DNA from: Candidatus Hodarchaeota archaeon
GTDB taxonomy: Archaea > Asgardarchaeota > Heimdallarchaeia > Hodarchaeales > YT1-039
Direction of reading: 5' to 3'
Assembly: GCA_016840025.1 (NCBI GenBank)
Contig: JAEOTF010000453.1
Coordinates: forward strand, 1 to 15,621
DNA length: 15,621 bases
Under the pieces are notes generated by a model. That model saw only the letters and a list, made by a program, of their open reading frames with translations, did no database searches and was not told the DNA's origin. The position numbers and the translations under genes were made by a program. Shown piece after piece: positions 14,629 to 15,621 of this stretch. The first letter of the stretch is position 1. Each line of letters starts with the position of its first letter.

Positions 14629-15096
14629 CTATCGAACAATCGCCTCAATCTTTTTGAGTTTTTGATTGAGAGTACAGAGTAAATTACCTTGTCTTGCTTC
14701 TGGTTTGACCGTAATTTTGCTTTCGCTCCACCCAATTTCAATAACTTGTCCCTTAAAAGTTCTTTTTTGAAGATGAGGTTCCCCTTGGACAACAACCGCC
14801 TCGGGGTCATCAAAATTAATCATGATCACAGTATTTTTACGTATAGCATCTAGAAGAGGATGAATTTCTTCTCTAATCTCAAACCCTGTTGAAAACCATT
14901 TAATCCGAGTCCTAGATCGAACACGACCTTCATGTTGAACTGCAATAAGTCGAACACCGCTGAGGAGGAACCCAATCTTGCCAGATTTTCCACCTTTCCC
15001 CTTTAAGCCCGTCACATAAAATCCTTGTAGATTATTTTTTGCATTTCTTATGGGAACCATTTGCATTTTAGAAACTGTGACCTCTTTTGTTGCCAT
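14629..15096 (-). CDS. Hypothetical protein, 155 aa, basic N-terminal region
   Basis: I do not recognise the family. The protein starts 'MATKEVTVSKMQMVPIRNA', then has a Gly/Lys-rich segment 'GLKGKGGKSGKIGF' (about 30-43) and an alternating pattern of hydrophobic and polar residues that suggests mainly beta structure. A helix is likely around 'EIHPLLDAIRK', followed by 'VIMINFDDPEAVVVQGEP'. No membrane helix, metal-binding pair or ATPase motif is visible. The basic patches would fit nucleic-acid binding, but that is inference only. The ATG at 15096 has GGAG 10 nt upstream on its strand. It has its own promoter region with palindromic and direct repeats and a T-tract after the stop, so it looks like a single-gene unit. 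Confidence 0.75.
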   Translation of the reverse strand: MATKEVTVSKMQMVPIRNAKNNLQGFYVTGLKGKGGKSGKIGFLLSGVRLIAVQHEGRVRSRTRIKWFSTGFEIREEIHPLLDAIRKNTVIMINFDDPEAVVVQGEPHLQKRTFKGQVIEIGWSESKITVKPEARQGNLLCTLNQKLKKIEAIVR

Positions 15097-15183
15097 TATT
15101 GGTTGACTCCGCGATGTGCTCTTTTTGTCTAATGCTCCAGCTTCTCAGTCTAATACACTGTAATAACTTCTCTTCTTTTTATT

Positions 15184-15216
15184 AGTTCTTTTAAGAACTT
15201 TATAAGTACTTTATAA
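15184..15216 (-). promoter_or_regulatory. TATA region with palindrome and direct repeat upstream of the 155-aa gene
   Basis: AGTTCTT and AAGAACT (15184-15190, 15193-15199) form a near-continuous palindrome. Overlapping it, ACTTTATAA occurs twice (15197-15205 and 15208-15216), 11 bp apart, about one helical turn. Read on the - strand, each repeat is TTATAAAGT, a good TATA box. It would give a leader of about 80 nt before the ATG at 15096. The palindrome touching the TATA box is a plausible operator. Confidence 0.45.
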
Positions 15217-15236
15217 ATTAAGCAAAACAAATTGGC

Positions 15237-15621
15237 TCATAATGACCAGTACGGGGACAAAATGCCTAATAATAAATCTTCCAAGTTCATGGTCTGAACA
15301 CTAGGCTCATTCGAAGAAACAGTATGATGAAAATTCCATTCAGGATAATAAGGAGAAATATAGGCCTCTAAAAGGGAAGGAAGTTCTCCTAAATTATAAC
15401 CACCTTCTAATACATGAACTATAGGAATTTTAAGCTCATCACCGAATTTTCGAATAATAAACTCTCCTAACATTCGGAAGCCACCAGCAGTGAGACCTAA
15501 AGAGCCGAGAGGATCTGCTTGATATGCATCAAAACCTGCAGACACTAACAGTAAATCAGGCTTAAACTGGTGGACGATAGGAATGACAATCCATTCGAAG
15601 AGGTATTTATAGTCCCCATCA
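15237..15621 (-). CDS. Histone-deacetylase-family hydrolase, C-terminal part (5' end outside window)
   Basis: About 127 C-terminal residues are visible, and the frame is open to the window edge. The first visible residues are 'DGDYKYLFEWIVIPIVHQF'. Diagnostic features are 'LLLVSAGFDAYQADPLG', where the Asp of 'GFDA' is a zinc ligand of the HDAC/AcuC/APAH superfamily, and 'VLEGGYN', which carries the catalytic Tyr. The 'D.DY...F...V.P....F.PDL..VSAGFDA' layout fits class II-type deacetylases and archaeal or bacterial acetoin-utilisation-like proteins. Substrates could be acetyl-lysine proteins, acetylpolyamines or other amides; the sequence here cannot tell. The GTG at 15543-15545 is an internal Val codon, not a start. 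Confidence 0.85.
   Translation of the reverse strand, partial: DGDYKYLFEWIVIPIVHQFKPDLLLVSAGFDAYQADPLGSLGLTAGGFRMLGEFIIRKFGDELKIPIVHVLEGGYNLGELPSLLEAYISPYYPEWNFHHTVSSNEPSVQTMNLEDLLLGILSPYWSL

Noticed and set aside
14592..14813. 73-aa open frame on the - strand overlapping the 155-aa gene
   Set aside because: It is a shifted frame of the same region, Lys/Arg/Leu-rich, and runs through the T-tract terminator; the 155-aa frame has the better start and ribosome site.

Overview
The window reads as a piece of an AT-rich archaeal chromosome. The archaeal markers are CDP-archaeol synthase (CarS, ether-lipid synthesis), a type II methionine aminopeptidase, the NurA-HerA end-resection pair, a Hel308 helicase and a Dph6-type diphthine-ammonia ligase. 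No rRNA, tRNA or taxonomic marker is present, so the lineage is open. An Asgard or other low-GC deep archaeal lineage is possible but not shown.

Left part (1-4364, + strand): the 3' end of a protein with a proline/glutamate/threonine-rich tandem repeat (54-bp unit), then about 465 bp with only a possible TPR-like gene remnant, then a tight two-gene unit, map plus a fused gene. The fusion joins an asparagine-synthetase-like glutamine amidotransferase/synthetase to a complete Dph6 domain, so one polypeptide could link glutamine hydrolysis to the amidation step of diphthamide synthesis on EF2.

Middle (4365-8049): a 34-residue single-membrane-span protein, carS, a two-module VOC protein resembling the C-terminal half of 4-hydroxyphenylpyruvate dioxygenase, and a convergent, divergent-sequence ATP-type PEP carboxykinase on the - strand.

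Right part (8050-14554, + strand): nurA, herA and hel308 in a compact operon-like array for DNA-end processing and fork or recombination repair. Hel308 is interrupted by a 515-residue intein with a LAGLIDADG endonuclease and an extra region with two CxxC pairs flanking a possible winged helix. The spliced helicase would be about 749 residues and ends in a PIP-box-like PCNA-binding motif. Mre11 and Rad50 are not adjacent.

Right edge (- strand): a 155-residue protein that I do not recognise, preceded by a TATA-like region with a 7-bp-arm palindrome and a 9-bp direct repeat, and the C-terminal part of a class II histone-deacetylase-like hydrolase cut by the window end.
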